Assembly: GCF_014841115.1 (NCBI RefSeq)
Contig: NZ_JACYTP010000012.1
Span: forward strand, 103,253 to 167,252
Direction of reading: 5' to 3'
DNA: 64,000 bases
Origin: Photobacterium arenosum
Lineage (GTDB): Bacteria > Pseudomonadota > Gammaproteobacteria > Enterobacterales > Vibrionaceae
Positions within the stretch are counted from its first letter, which is position 1; each line of letters starts with the position of its first letter. The notes under the pieces are model-generated. The model saw only the letters and a list, made by a program, of their open reading frames with translations. It had not been told where the DNA came from and searched no databases. The translations under genes and the position numbers were made by a program. This document shows positions 18,453-28,772 of the stretch, piece by piece.

Positions 18453-20808
18453 ATTTATTTAACTCCAAAACAACCATTGCGCCTCCTTGTAAGGTGGAAG
18501 CAAGGAAAATATCGCCGTTCAAGCGGTTCATGATGGAACGGCAAATGTTCAGTCCCAGTCCCAGGCCCACATCTTTAGTGGTGGTAAAGGGGGTGAACAG
18601 TTTTTCAATAATGTCTCTCGCAAAACCCGGGCCTGTATCACAAATGGCTAAACTGAATGTCTGGCGTTCAGCAGAGTGATTAAGCAGTTCTACGTAAATG
18701 TCTCTGGTATCGCAGCCAGCCACCGCATCACAGCTATTGATGAACAGGTTAACCAGCACCTGTTCCAGCTGAACGGGATCGGCGATGACCTGAAACGGGC
18801 TGTTTATTCCGCTGATCAGACTGGTCTGCTGAACTTTCAGCCTGCTTTCTATCAGTTGCTGGGCGTGATTGATCGACTCTTGAATATCAACAGCCTGAAG
18901 CATTCTGTTGGCTGATTGTTTTTTCGCGAAGTTGCGCAGGCTGGCAATGATACGGGCCATGCGTTCAGTCAGACTGTCCATCTTGTCCAGGCTGGCTGCA
19001 AGCTGAGTGAGGTTGTTCTTATCTACGGCCATTCGCGTGGCAAAGATATGGGTTGTCATGGCCGACAGCGGCTGGTTCAGCTCGTGCGCCAGCGAGGTCA
19101 TGGTCTGCCCGACCACGGCCATTTTTGCTGCTTGGATCAGTTCATCCTGTGTGGCCCGTAAATCTTCCTCAATACGCTTTCTGTCTTCGATTTCGGCTTT
19201 CAGCTGTCGGTTTCGCTTGGTCAGTGACTCGGTTTTTTCCTGCACCATGTTTTCCAGCCAGCGGGCCGCGCTTTCCTGTTCGGTAATGTCTGTCACAGTG
19301 ATGATGACTTTGGCTTCCCGCCCCTGTTTGAACAGGCGAAAGTCCAGACGAAGATAGCGCGGTTCGCTGGAATGTGTCTGTTTGATGGTGAGGTTGCAGG
19401 CGCCATTGGACTGCAAAGGGCTGCTGGGCAGAAACAGCCGTTTCAGACGGGGTTCCATGACGCGGTTAAACAGCGCCCAGATGGTCTGATTGGCGGGGAT
19501 AGCTTCGGCATCAAACAGCGATAACGCACTGGGGTTGACCGATTCTACGATGCCGGATAAATCACAGGTGATGATACTGGCCTGAGTGTTATTGATCAGG
19601 TTCAGTGCATTGGCTCGCTGCATTTCCAGCATTTGCTGGCGGAATTGACGCAGACTGTCACCCAGCAGGCCAATTTCATCATCACCATCAACCTGAATTT
19701 TTGCATTGAGATCGCCGTGCGCCACGGCATACAGATCCTGGCTGAGTTGATTCAAACGCGCGACAATCCCGCGGCTGACCAGATAGACAGACAGAAAGAC
19801 GGACAGCGTAATGGCCAGCAGTACCACGCCAAGCAGAATGTAGCTGCTGATGATGACAGACCGACGGGTGTGATCGTTGAGAGTGAGCAGAGAGGAATCT
19901 GCCTGGTCAACCATAGTCTGGATCAGATCCTCCTGATAAATCAGACGGTTGTTGATGCGCTTTTTATAACTTCGGATTGTTTTTTCCAGTGCAGACAACA
20001 CGCTCAGTTGCATTGCCACCGGGCCATTGGGCTCAACCTGGCTGATCATCTCGTTGAGCTGTTGCCGGAACGCCAGCGTCGATGGGTAGTGGCTGAGGGA
20101 ATCACTCATGGTTTTCAGTTGCTGGGTTTTAAAGCCAATGTAGTGAAAAGCGTTGGCGATGTCCCGGTTATCGTCCCGATGAAACATTTCCTGCACCAGC
20201 TGGTACAGCTCACTCTCTTTTACTGTGATGGACTGAATGAGAGAAAATTCATTGACCGTTTCCCGTATGGTGTCACTGTCCAGGTGATGGGGTGTGGTAC
20301 GCGTTAATTGCCATTCCACTTCCTGGCGAATGGGAGCAAGCTCATCCACCACTTTTTGGTGCAACCAGCTGATCCGGCTTTCCGATTGCGCCAACGCCAG
20401 CAGCAAGGTCGACCGCTTGCTCAGCAAATTGCTGTATGTCTCTATGTCTTTGAGCAAGCTGACGTGTTCAATTTTCAGCGCCGGATAGGAAGACAGGCTG
20501 GCTGTATTCGCAATGGAATGGGTGATCCTTTCAGCTTCGAGCTGAATTTGTTGTTTCAGCTCAGCATGTCGGGCCGGGTCCTGATTGCCCCCGATATTAT
20601 GCAGTCTGTCTTTCAGCGCCGCTGTGCTGCGTTCCAGGTGATAGCTGGATCTGAGCGTTGGCAGGTTTTTACTGACTATGGCATCTATCTGATCATCGAG
20701 GTTTTCCCAGGTAATCAGCGCGATGAGGCTGACGCCTATACTCAGGAATGCCATCAGGCTGATGGCGCTAATCAGGCGATTTCCGATCGTTTTGCGCTTT
20801 AGCATCAC
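18442..20808 (-). CDS. pgtB: PgtB-like sensor histidine kinase
   Basis: Membrane sensor kinase of 788 residues. A transmembrane segment at about 12-32 and another at about 322-345 enclose a periplasmic, helical sensory region. Then come HAMP (SRGIVARLNQLSQDLYAVAHGD), a PAS-like domain (about 400-500), a coiled coil, the phospho-accepting histidine in LAHELNQPLSAM, and the catalytic ATPase boxes NLFINSCDAV, CDTGPGFA and GLGLGLNICRSI. This is the DctB-like kinase layout. Its ATG overlaps the stop of the upstream binding-protein gene and its end overlaps the regulator, so the three are one operon. Known PgtB senses phosphoglycerates together with PgtC; the signal here is inferred. Confidence 0.75.
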   Translation of the reverse strand: MMLKRKTIGNRLISAISLMAFLSIGVSLIALITWENLDDQIDAIVSKNLPTLRSSYHLERSTAALKDRLHNIGGNQDPARHAELKQQIQLEAERITHSIANTASLSSYPALKIEHVSLLKDIETYSNLLSKRSTLLLALAQSESRISWLHQKVVDELAPIRQEVEWQLTRTTPHHLDSDTIRETVNEFSLIQSITVKESELYQLVQEMFHRDDNRDIANAFHYIGFKTQQLKTMSDSLSHYPSTLAFRQQLNEMISQVEPNGPVAMQLSVLSALEKTIRSYKKRINNRLIYQEDLIQTMVDQADSSLLTLNDHTRRSVIISSYILLGVVLLAITLSVFLSVYLVSRGIVARLNQLSQDLYAVAHGDLNAKIQVDGDDEIGLLGDSLRQFRQQMLEMQRANALNLINNTQASIITCDLSGIVESVNPSALSLFDAEAIPANQTIWALFNRVMEPRLKRLFLPSSPLQSNGACNLTIKQTHSSEPRYLRLDFRLFKQGREAKVIITVTDITEQESAARWLENMVQEKTESLTKRNRQLKAEIEDRKRIEEDLRATQDELIQAAKMAVVGQTMTSLAHELNQPLSAMTTHIFATRMAVDKNNLTQLAASLDKMDSLTERMARIIASLRNFAKKQSANRMLQAVDIQESINHAQQLIESRLKVQQTSLISGINSPFQVIADPVQLEQVLVNLFINSCDAVAGCDTRDIYVELLNHSAERQTFSLAICDTGPGFARDIIEKLFTPFTTTKDVGLGLGLNICRSIMNRLNGDIFLASTLQGGAMVVLELNKYDD

Positions 20809-22040
20809 AGCTCCTGCTTGTACGACATGAGTATGTCTTGGGATAAACGGATGGATTGCTGTAATTGCTGGCTCATTTGTTCTTGCCAGAGCCCGACGGT
20901 ACGGGCAGATGCCGGGTGACGCACAGGGTCTTGCAGCGACAAAAAATCCTCAGTCGCGGCTTGCTCGGCGCTGATCACCGTGGTTGAAGCCAGCGCAACG
21001 GATCGTTCCAGTTGCTCGGTTTGCTGAGGAGTCAGGCCCGGCAGTAACTGGATTTTATGGATCAGCTGCCAGGCATAGTTCAGCAGGGGCTGCTGTTGGC
21101 TGATGCTGATATCAAAGAGTTGCTGTACAGCTACCGCCCGCTCTTCCATTAACCCGGTATCGACAGTGAAAGTCGCTGTGTCTATGGTTGGTATCTTCGT
21201 TCGGCGATGCTTGTAATTGGGGGACTGCTCGATGCGCGCCTGCGAAGAGGCAGACAGCATAAATCGCACGAACTCAATACCCAGCTGATCGGATTGTTTT
21301 CTGTTCAGTGCGGCGATATAGCTCGGCAGGACAATACTGTTGGGTTGATATTGAAAATGAATAAACGGGAAATGATCTTGCTGCTCTTTGGCATAACTGT
21401 CGATAACCAAACCGATGCCAGATTGCCCGCTGGCGACGAGATCGGTGGCGCGCTGGCTGTTGGCTGAAATGGCATTCAGGTTGCCTCCCAGCTGTAAAAG
21501 CAAGCGCCAGCCTTGATCCCAGCTATAACGCTGCAGCAGGCTTTCCACCATCAGGTGCGTGGTCGCAGAACGGGAGGGACTGCTCATGACCAGGTGGTTG
21601 TGGTAGACCGGGGCAATAAGGGACTCCCAGCGCGACGGAACTGGCAGTGCATTCCTGTCGATATAACGCTGGTTCCATATGATGCCGCAGCCTGAGTACC
21701 CCAGAACGGCAATGTAGTCTGAATCGAGCTGGCTGTGCTCATCGGTCAGTTCGGCAACAGGCACCAGAGAATGGCTGTCGGCCAGTGGCTGAAACAGACG
21801 ACGGGAAGAGGAAAGCACCACATTCACGCCATGATCCGGCAGCGCCAGCAACGCCAGTCCTTCACTTTCCCGGCGTTGCAGAATAGTGACATCCAACCCA
21901 GCATGCTGCTGTTCAAAAATCTCAATGCTGCTGCTCAGCAGGGCAGGGTTGAAGGTGGTCAGAATCACCAGCTGCTTTTTTTCACTGGCATGCAGGGGGG
22001 AGATCGCCAGTAATGCTAAGATCAGAAGCCGGTATAACAT
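20805..22040 (-). CDS. pgtC: PgtC-like periplasmic binding protein
   Basis: Extracytoplasmic solute-binding-type protein, 411 residues, with a signal peptide (about 1-18, cleavage near LHA-S). The body resembles family 1/iron-type binding proteins: VILTTFNPALLSSSIEIFEQ, then GYSGCGIIWNQRYIDRN, and SSPSRSATTHLMVESLLQRYSWDQGW. In Salmonella the related PgtC is not a transporter subunit but works with PgtB in sensing. Here too there is no permease or ATPase gene next to it, which supports a sensory role. It is the first gene of the leftward pgtC-pgtB-pgtA-like operon. A pgtP transporter gene is not in this window. Confidence 0.72.
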   Translation of the reverse strand: MLYRLLILALLAISPLHASEKKQLVILTTFNPALLSSSIEIFEQQHAGLDVTILQRRESEGLALLALPDHGVNVVLSSSRRLFQPLADSHSLVPVAELTDEHSQLDSDYIAVLGYSGCGIIWNQRYIDRNALPVPSRWESLIAPVYHNHLVMSSPSRSATTHLMVESLLQRYSWDQGWRLLLQLGGNLNAISANSQRATDLVASGQSGIGLVIDSYAKEQQDHFPFIHFQYQPNSIVLPSYIAALNRKQSDQLGIEFVRFMLSASSQARIEQSPNYKHRRTKIPTIDTATFTVDTGLMEERAVAVQQLFDISISQQQPLLNYAWQLIHKIQLLPGLTPQQTEQLERSVALASTTVISAEQAATEDFLSLQDPVRHPASARTVGLWQEQMSQQLQQSIRLSQDILMSYKQEL

Positions 22041-22459
22041 GACAAAGAATCCTTCCTTACGTAGCCTGATTCATTCCTTATTTCCCACCTTTACTCGTCG
22101 TTTGCAGATGGCAGACAGAAGAGATATTCGTTACGCGCTTATATACAAGTAAGGGGCCGTAGGGAACAGTAAAAAGTCGATTATCATGGCTGAAGTTATG
22201 GTCGGCTAGCTCTTTAGTGCTTTCCATGCCATAAAATGTGCCAATCGTGACCCAATCATTACTCACTTTGCGATAGCCCGCGCAAATCTATCAGAACAGC
22301 AGATTTCGCCAATGGGGAAATTGTAAAAAAGATATGCCAGTAATACGGCGTCTTGCTGTTGTCTCAGAAGGATACAGGGATAGTTCAGGCGTGGAAGGCG
22401 GCCCGAATCAAATCAAGGCCGCGATGCGGGAGACATTGTTCGTCATCCGGGCTAATTTG
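22041..22459. other. Intergenic region between pgtC-like and yfbU
   Basis: About 420 bp. It must hold the promoter of the leftward pgtC-pgtB-pgtA-like operon. A 62-residue frame with a GTG start is open at 22078-22266 on the minus strand (begins with SNDWVTIGTFYGM); it has no good ribosome-binding site and I do not recognise it, so it is not called as a gene. No repeats or RNA genes seen. Confidence 0.4.
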
Positions 22460-22960
22460 TCAGGCACTCAGTATCTGCTGTATTTCGGTGGCGGAGAGAT
22501 GATACTGGCGAGGGCACTGTTGCCACACGCCCAGCATGCGGCGATATTTACTCTGCATTGGCACATGGCTGTTAAAGCTGTGCTCTGAAGGCAGGAAATG
22601 CGGATAAAGATTTTCTACCATTGTCAGGAAACGAACATAATGCATTTGCTGGGGCTCACTGGCGGCATCAAAGCCCAGGAATGTCAGACGGCGAGTATCA
22701 ATCCGGGTCTGCTCGGCTGCGTTTAACTGTTTGCAGGATTCTTGCATGGCATGGTGCATTTCCATCACTTGTAGGATTTCTTTACATTCATCTTCTGAGA
22801 TCGCCCCGAAGTTTTTATCCAGCTCTCTGAGCTGCAGTCCGTATCCGCGCTCTACTATGGTTTGCAGACGCTGAAACTTGCCGGCATGTTCGGGATCGAG
22901 CTGCGCCATCAGTCGATATTGATTAGCCAAAATGAGACGTTGTGCATGTGTCATTTCCAT
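22460..22960 (-). CDS. yfbU: YfbU family protein
   Basis: Conserved gammaproteobacterial protein of unknown function, 166 residues, close to the E. coli YfbU length. It starts [18 protein letters not shown] and contains [28 protein letters not shown] and [16 protein letters not shown], all collinear with E. coli YfbU. The start at 22960 has AGGA 7 nt upstream; the longer open frame to 22996 is not supported by the family. Single gene, cytoplasmic, mostly helical. Confidence 0.93.
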   Translation of the reverse strand: MEMTHAQRLILANQYRLMAQLDPEHAGKFQRLQTIVERGYGLQLRELDKNFGAISEDECKEILQVMEMHHAMQESCKQLNAAEQTRIDTRRLTFLGFDAASEPQQMHYVRFLTMVENLYPHFLPSEHSFNSHVPMQSKYRRMLGVWQQCPRQYHLSATEIQQILSA

Positions 22961-23132
22961 AGGGGTATCCTGCAATGATTTTACTGGTTTCAGCATAGCA
23001 GCAAGTCGTCGAGCGGCTTTGATCTGAGCCGGGTTTGCGGCCGACTTTACAGAAAAATCGACTGCATTTGCGTTACACTGGCCAGAATGAAGTGTGATTC
23101 AACTGGGTGAATACAATGCAAGGATGCTGGCA

Positions 23133-23783
23133 ATGACAATGCTTCCCTGGGCTGGCTGGGCCGTATGGCTGGCCGTGCTGTTTTTCTCTTATCCGCGAGA
23201 ATTCTATCCTAAGTTCAAACACCAGAAAGACTATCAGCACCTGGTCTCAGGGACTGTGGTGATACTCTTTTTGTTGTGGAGCCTGAGGGCCGGACTGGTC
23301 GACGGGCTGAAAGTCCATTTTCTGGCCTTGACTGTACTAACCCTGACCCATGGCTGGCGAATCGCCATATGGATAGCCGCGGTGCCTGGTTTGCTGCTGG
23401 TGGCATTCGGTATTCAGGACTGGCAAGAGCTGGGGCTGGTGAATCTGACCAGCGTGGTGGTACCCGTACTGATCAGTTATTGGGTTTTCTTGCTGAGTTA
23501 CCGTTACCTGAGCCGGCATCTTTTTATTTATATTTTTGTCGCGGCATTTTTTAACGGCGCCCTGTCGCAAGTGGTTCATATGCTGCTGACTGGAAGCTGG
23601 ATCTGGCTTGAAGGAGAATACAGCTGGCAATATATCGTCGATAACTATTTATTGCTCATTCCCTTGCTGTTGTTTCCTGAAGCGCTGCTCAACGGTATGT
23701 CGACCACCTTGCTGGTGGTGTACAAACCCGAGTGGGTGAGAACCTTTTATGAACGGGATTATATTTACCAGCGGGATAAGTAA
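23133..23783 (+). CDS. Polytopic membrane protein, CbiM-related (COG3235 type)
   Basis: A 216-residue inner-membrane protein with six or seven hydrophobic helices. It resembles the predicted energy-coupling-factor permeases related to CbiM: VVVPVLISYWVFLLSYRYL, HLFIYIFVAAFFNGALSQ and the C-terminal LLLFPEALLNGMSTTLLVVYKPEWV. Those relatives contribute to cobalt or nickel uptake, but no ATPase or binding component lies nearby, so function is open. The start at 23133 has AAGGA at 8 nt; the open frame begins at a GTG at 23094 without a good site. Confidence 0.72.
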   Translation: MTMLPWAGWAVWLAVLFFSYPREFYPKFKHQKDYQHLVSGTVVILFLLWSLRAGLVDGLKVHFLALTVLTLTHGWRIAIWIAAVPGLLLVAFGIQDWQELGLVNLTSVVVPVLISYWVFLLSYRYLSRHLFIYIFVAAFFNGALSQVVHMLLTGSWIWLEGEYSWQYIVDNYLLLIPLLLFPEALLNGMSTTLLVVYKPEWVRTFYERDYIYQRDK

Positions 23784-23830
23784 TGCTGTTAATAAAGCAT
23801 AACGGTATGATTTATATGTGATAATTTGTC

Positions 23831-23850
23831 ATTCCCGCGCAGGCGGGAAT
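23831..23850. repeat. Intergenic palindromic repeat (dRS3-like)
   Basis: ATTCCCGCGCAGGCGGGAAT: 8-bp perfect arms around a GCAG loop, between a membrane-protein gene and the 3' end of pflA. The sequence is the same as the short dispersed dRS3-type palindrome known from Neisseria and scattered in other proteobacteria. Only one copy is in the window. Confidence 0.6.
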
Positions 23851-23908
23851 CTATATCTCAGCCACGGCAAAATGGCCGGTACGGCCTGTTACCGGGAACT
23901 CAGCGCAA

Positions 23909-24649
23909 TCAATACATCACATTGGGATGATATTGCGACAGGATGGCTTTTACCCTGTCCATCACAGCTTTTGACGGCGGTTTGACCCCTTCCAGCGGAT
24001 AGTCATACCCCATGGCTTCCCATTTGTGCGCGCCTAGCTGATGGTAGGGGAGCAGTTCGATTTTTTCGATATTGTCCATATCCTTAATGAATTCTCCCAA
24101 CTGATGGGCAGAGGTGTCATTGTCGGTAAAACCGGGTACCACGACATGACGGATCCAGGTTTTCTGGCCTGTCTTGTGCAGATAACGGGCGAAGTCGAGA
24201 ATGCGCTTATTGGGCACGCCCACCAAATCATGGTGAATCTCATCGTCGATTTGTTTGAGATCCAGCATCACAAGATCCGTCGCATCCAGCAGCTCATCAA
24301 TCACAGGGGTATGCTTACGGACATAACCGTTGGTATCCAGACAGGTATGGATGTTCTCGGCTTTGGCCGCCCGGAAAAAGTCGCGAATGAATTCTGGCTG
24401 TAATATCGCCTCACCACCGGATGCGGTAACACCGCCACCTGAGGCTGTCATGAAATGGCGATAAGAGAGGGCTTCTTTCATCAGCTCATCCACTGTGATT
24501 TCACGTCCGCCTTCCAGATCCCAGGTATCGCGGTTGTGGCAGTACTGGCATCGCAGCAGGCAACCTTGCATAAACACGATGAAGCGTATGCCCGGGCCAT
24601 CCACAGTACCGCAGGACTCAAAGGAGTGAATACGGCCTTTTACTGTCAT
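23909..24649 (-). CDS. pflA: Pyruvate formate-lyase activating enzyme
   Basis: Radical-SAM enzyme that installs the glycyl radical on PflB under anaerobiosis. From the start at 24649 the protein is 246 residues, the same as E. coli PflA. The 4Fe-4S cluster cysteines are Cys30, Cys34 and Cys37 (CLLRCQYC); the glycine-rich SAM segment [14 protein letters not shown] follows. The open frame reaches 24679, but the family start is [20 protein letters not shown]. It is the distal gene behind pflB, separated by two GC-rich hairpins. Confidence 0.96.
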   Translation of the reverse strand: MTVKGRIHSFESCGTVDGPGIRFIVFMQGCLLRCQYCHNRDTWDLEGGREITVDELMKEALSYRHFMTASGGGVTASGGEAILQPEFIRDFFRAAKAENIHTCLDTNGYVRKHTPVIDELLDATDLVMLDLKQIDDEIHHDLVGVPNKRILDFARYLHKTGQKTWIRHVVVPGFTDNDTSAHQLGEFIKDMDNIEKIELLPYHQLGAHKWEAMGYDYPLEGVKPPSKAVMDRVKAILSQYHPNVMY

Positions 24650-24696
24650 AACGTGGCGCTCCCAGATAAAAAATTGCATGGCGGTTTAAGTATAAT

Positions 24697-24753
24697 CCCC
24701 GCGACTCTTGCAAGCCGCGGGGAAAGTGCAGTGCCGGGCCGTTGCTGCCCGGC
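24697..24753 (-). promoter_or_regulatory. Two GC-rich hairpins between pflB and pflA
   Basis: GCCGGGC at 24733-24739 pairs with 24747-24753, and CCCCGCG at 24697-24703 pairs with 24716-24722. Neither is followed by a U-run on the minus strand. They could stabilise the pflB message 3' end or reduce read-through into pflA, which fits the need for much more PflB than PflA. Confidence 0.5.
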
Positions 24754-24758
24754 AAGGG

Positions 24759-27035
24759 TTACAGCGACTCAGTAAAGGTACGTGCAATCACGTCCTGTTG
24801 CTGCTCTGTCGTCAGTGAGTTGAAGCGTACCGCATAACCGGATACCCGTATGGTGAGCTGCGGGTATTTCTCCGGATGCTTCACGGCATCTTCCAGCGTT
24901 TCCCGGTTCAGCACATTGACGTTCAGGTGCTGGCCGCCTTCAATACCGGCATCGTGGTGAAAATAACCGTCCATCAGACCGGCCAGATTGGCGCGGCGGG
25001 TATCGTCAGATTTACCCAGTGCATTGGGCACGATAGAGAAGGTATAAGAGATACCGTCTTTGGCGTGTGCGAACGGCAATTTACCCACTGATGTCAGCGA
25101 GGCCACCGCCCCTTTCTCATCACGACCGTGCATAGGGTTGGCACCCGGTGCGAAGGGCTGGCCGGCACGACGACCGTCCGGGGTATTACCGGTTTTCTTA
25201 CCGTACACCACGTTGGAGGTGATGGTCAGGATAGACTGAGTCGGAATGGCATCGCGATAGGTTTTCAGCTTACGGATCTTATTCATAAAGCGTTCGACCA
25301 GATCGCAGGCGATGTCATCGACACGGGCATCGTTATTACCGAATTTCGGATAGTCACCGTCGATTTCAAAGTCAGTGGCAATGCCGTCTTCGTCACGCAC
25401 CGGTTTCACTGTGGCGTACTTGATGGCAGACAGAGAATCTGCTGCCACCGACAGGCCGGCAATACCACAGGCCATGGTGCGACGCACGTCTCTGTCGTGC
25501 AGTGCCATCAACGCGGCTTCGTAGCTGTATTTGTCATGCATGAAGTGAATGGCGTTCAGTGCGGTGACGTACTGTGTCGCCAGCCAGTCCATTAAAGAAT
25601 CCAGACTGGCCATCACTTTGTCATAGTCCAGCACCTCATCCGTCATCGGAGCCGCTTTCGGGCCGACCTGCAATTTCAGTTTTTCATCCACACCGCCGTT
25701 GATGGAGTACAACAGGGTTTTTGCCAGGTTGGCCCGGGCGCCGAAGAACTGCATATGCTTACCGACCACCATAGGTGAGACACAGCAGGCAATGGCGTAA
25801 TCGTCTGAATTGAAATCCGGACGCATCAGATCATCGTTCTCATACTGAATAGATGAGGTATCGATAGACACTTTGGCGCAGAATTTCTTAAAGCCTTCCG
25901 GCAGGCGATCAGACCAGAGCACTGTGATGTTCGGCTCCGGGCTTGGCCCCATGGTGTAGAGGGTATTGAGGAAGCGGAAGCTGGTTTTTGATACCAGTGT
26001 CCGGCCGTCAACCCCCATACCACCAATGGACTCTGTCGCCCAGATGGGATCGCCGGAGAACAGTTCATCGTAGTCAGGTGTACGCAGGAAGCGAACCATA
26101 CGCAGTTTCATCACGAAGTGGTCAATCATTTCCTGCGCTTGCTCTTCGCTGATCTTACCGGCCGCCAGATCCCGCTCCATGTAGATGTCAAGGAAGGTCG
26201 AGGTTCGACCCAGTGACATCGCTGCTCCGTTTTGCGATTTCACCGCCGCCAGATAGCCGAAGTAAGTCCACTGAATCGCCTCTTGCGCAGTGTCGGCAGG
26301 ACGCGAAATGTCGTAGCCGTATTTGGCGGCCATTTCTTTCATCTGTGCCAGCGCATGGTGTTGGTCGGCAATTTCCTCGCGCAGCTGCATGGTCATCTGC
26401 AGATCTTCGCCTTGCTCGAAACGCGCTTGCAGCGAGGTAAACTGAGCCAGTTTGTCCTGCATCAGATAGTCAATACCGTACAGAGCCACACGGCGATAGT
26501 CGCCTATGATACGGCCGCGGCCGTAGGCATCGGGCAGACCGGTCAGCACGCCTGATTTACGGCATTTCATGATGTCAGGGGTATAAATATCGAACACACC
26601 CTGATTATGGGTTTTGCGGTATTCAGTGAAGATTTTCTTCACCTGAGGATCCAGCTCGCGATCGTAAGCTTTACAGGAACTCTCGACCATACGGATGCCG
26701 CCGTTAGGAATGATAGCCCGTTTCAGCGGGGCATCCGTTTGCAGACCGACTATGGTTTCCAGTGATTTGTCGATATAGCCCGCATCGTGTGCGGTGATGG
26801 TAGAAATGATTGACGTATCGAAATCAACAGGAGAGTGCGTGGCATTTTCCTGTTTGATGCCTTCCATCACTTTAGCCCAGAGCTTCCGGGTTGCCGCTGT
26901 GCCTTCGCTGACCAGAAAGTCTTCATTGCCCTCGTAAGGGGTGTAGTTTTTCTGGATGAAGTCACGGACGTTGACTTCGCTTTGCCATTCACCGGCCTTG
27001 AAGCCTTCCCAAGCCGTAGCAAATTGATCTGCCAT
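24759..27035 (-). CDS. pflB: Formate C-acetyltransferase (pyruvate formate-lyase)
   Basis: Glycyl-radical enzyme converting pyruvate and CoA to acetyl-CoA and formate in anaerobic fermentation. From 27035 the protein is 758 residues (760 in E. coli) and begins [18 protein letters not shown] behind AGGTAGG. The catalytic adjacent cysteines are in [14 protein letters not shown] (about 417-418), and the radical glycine is Gly733 in [11 protein letters not shown] near the end. Open frame extends to 27104 but lacks family similarity. Its partner pflA is just downstream. Upstream is a DUF3360 permease rather than the usual focA. Confidence 0.97.
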   Translation of the reverse strand: MADQFATAWEGFKAGEWQSEVNVRDFIQKNYTPYEGNEDFLVSEGTAATRKLWAKVMEGIKQENATHSPVDFDTSIISTITAHDAGYIDKSLETIVGLQTDAPLKRAIIPNGGIRMVESSCKAYDRELDPQVKKIFTEYRKTHNQGVFDIYTPDIMKCRKSGVLTGLPDAYGRGRIIGDYRRVALYGIDYLMQDKLAQFTSLQARFEQGEDLQMTMQLREEIADQHHALAQMKEMAAKYGYDISRPADTAQEAIQWTYFGYLAAVKSQNGAAMSLGRTSTFLDIYMERDLAAGKISEEQAQEMIDHFVMKLRMVRFLRTPDYDELFSGDPIWATESIGGMGVDGRTLVSKTSFRFLNTLYTMGPSPEPNITVLWSDRLPEGFKKFCAKVSIDTSSIQYENDDLMRPDFNSDDYAIACCVSPMVVGKHMQFFGARANLAKTLLYSINGGVDEKLKLQVGPKAAPMTDEVLDYDKVMASLDSLMDWLATQYVTALNAIHFMHDKYSYEAALMALHDRDVRRTMACGIAGLSVAADSLSAIKYATVKPVRDEDGIATDFEIDGDYPKFGNNDARVDDIACDLVERFMNKIRKLKTYRDAIPTQSILTITSNVVYGKKTGNTPDGRRAGQPFAPGANPMHGRDEKGAVASLTSVGKLPFAHAKDGISYTFSIVPNALGKSDDTRRANLAGLMDGYFHHDAGIEGGQHLNVNVLNRETLEDAVKHPEKYPQLTIRVSGYAVRFNSLTTEQQQDVIARTFTESL

Positions 27036-27176
27036 ATTATACCTACCTGTTTTCGTCAGTAGAAAATGTCTGCAAGTGCTGCCATGAGTCTGCAGCCTGT
27101 GCAATTTGTATCATTTCTGCCAGTGCGGCTTTTTGATTTACCGCACTGATAGGTCGGAACGTTTTGTTTTCCTGCT

Positions 27177-28667
27177 TTATCCCAGAAGGGCGGGGATGCC
27201 AGGAATCATGCCGACCGCCAGCATGGCTCCCAGGCACACAAGCAGTGTCAGACCCGGGATGATGATGCGGTCAGCCAGTGTCAGGTGATTCGGCCGCTCT
27301 TTGTCGCCAATAAGACCGTTGTTATCCAGCAGCATAGTGACAGCCCAGCCGAACACAGGGTTCACCGCCATGGATGCGAAGATACAGATCCCCGCCGACT
27401 GGCTGGACCTGGCATCTTTTACCATCTGCATACCAGCTTCCAGCAGCGGCAGGAACACACCGGCCAGCAGGGCAATCGTCATCACCGGCGGCCAGATCGC
27501 AATATCCATAGGGTAGCCGATAATAGCCACAACGATGCATATGCTGCCCAGCAAAATAGCACCAGCAGGAATCGGCCGTTTGGCGATGGCGGCTGGGATC
27601 ATATAAGTCCCCCAGGATGAGGTGACATTACCGCCGCCAAATGCTGCGCCGACTATCTGGCGAACCGAGCAGCCTGTCATGGTGTCATCGACATCCATCA
27701 GGGCTTTCTCAGCTTTTTCAGGGTAGTTCATTTCCTGAAAAATGCGGTGACCAAGAAAGTCGGGTGACCACATGGCAACGGCCAGCAGGGCAAACGGCAG
27801 CGACGCAATGAAGTGCTCCACAGTCGGCATGCCCAGTTTCCAGCCTGTTTCAGTCGATCCCCACCAATAGGCCGGGTTCAGATTAGGCAGGCCAGGTGTG
27901 GTATGGAACTCGAACGGGGCACCCATGATGGCGGCGATGATACCGGCAGTGACTGCGCAGACAGGAATCGCCAGCCAGCGTTTGCCGATTCGGGCCAGAA
28001 AGGCATAAAGCACAATAGAAATAAAGAGGATGAAAGTGGCGACATAGCCCATATTGATGTCGCTGCCCCAGCTCAGCAGGCTTTTTATCTGCCCGCTGGA
28101 GCCGACAAAACCAAGGAAAATCAGCAGCCCGCCAGCCACACCGTCACTGGTGAGTTTGACCAGTCGGGAGCCGCCTTTACACAGGCTGAGCGCCAGGCCG
28201 AAACCGCCCAGCAAAATAGCCAGTGCCAACGGGTGACCACCGGCGGCTGCAATCATGCCTATCATGGGGATCATCGGGCCATGGTTGCCCGCCAGATTGG
28301 CGCGCGGGTTCATAAAACCGGATATCAGAATACAAAACAGCGATGCCGATATCAGCATCTCTACCCTGACGTTCTCAACCACGAAATCCGGGCCAAGCCC
28401 GTAGGCCGCGGCATAAGAGGACATCACTGCTGAATACATCGCAATAATGCCGATAGTACCGGCTATTGCGGGCACCAGATCTTCCCACTCAAAACGGAAA
28501 TCTCGACCGGGCAGGTTCAGTGCCCACCGGCGAGGATTCAGGATCTGAAGTTCATGATCAAGATACCGGGAGCGGCTGGGAAAGCAGCTGGCGGGTTTGT
28601 GATGGGACGAATAACGCTCGGAGTCCACATCGATTTGGACGTCACCGAAATGAAGGTTTGATGACAT
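27177..28667 (-). CDS. DUF3360 family membrane transporter
   Basis: A 496-residue polytopic permease with about 12 hydrophobic segments beginning near residue 67. It matches the DUF3360 family of marine gammaproteobacteria, distantly like NCS2/SulP permeases: GFMNPRANLAGNHGPMIPMI and the conserved GGGNVTSSWGTYMIPAAIAK segment. The first 60 residues are soluble. Substrate is unknown. It lies 141 bp upstream of pflB on the same strand behind a shared FNR-like site, in the place focA has in enterobacteria, so export or import of a fermentation acid is an attractive but untested inference. Confidence 0.8.
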   Translation of the reverse strand: MSSNLHFGDVQIDVDSERYSSHHKPASCFPSRSRYLDHELQILNPRRWALNLPGRDFRFEWEDLVPAIAGTIGIIAMYSAVMSSYAAAYGLGPDFVVENVRVEMLISASLFCILISGFMNPRANLAGNHGPMIPMIGMIAAAGGHPLALAILLGGFGLALSLCKGGSRLVKLTSDGVAGGLLIFLGFVGSSGQIKSLLSWGSDINMGYVATFILFISIVLYAFLARIGKRWLAIPVCAVTAGIIAAIMGAPFEFHTTPGLPNLNPAYWWGSTETGWKLGMPTVEHFIASLPFALLAVAMWSPDFLGHRIFQEMNYPEKAEKALMDVDDTMTGCSVRQIVGAAFGGGNVTSSWGTYMIPAAIAKRPIPAGAILLGSICIVVAIIGYPMDIAIWPPVMTIALLAGVFLPLLEAGMQMVKDARSSQSAGICIFASMAVNPVFGWAVTMLLDNNGLIGDKERPNHLTLADRIIIPGLTLLVCLGAMLAVGMIPGIPALLG

Positions 28668-28772
28668 AAGGGCCTCGTTCTACAAGTCTATAATTCTTGT
28701 GTTCTGCACCGGGGGTATGGCCTGAATCCAGTGCGGATTTATGTTCTGGTATCAATTACTGATAATGAAGAC

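Noticed and set aside
22078..22266. 62-codon GTG-start frame upstream of the pgtC-like gene
   Set aside because: Weak start signals and no recognised family; kept only as a remark on the intergenic region.
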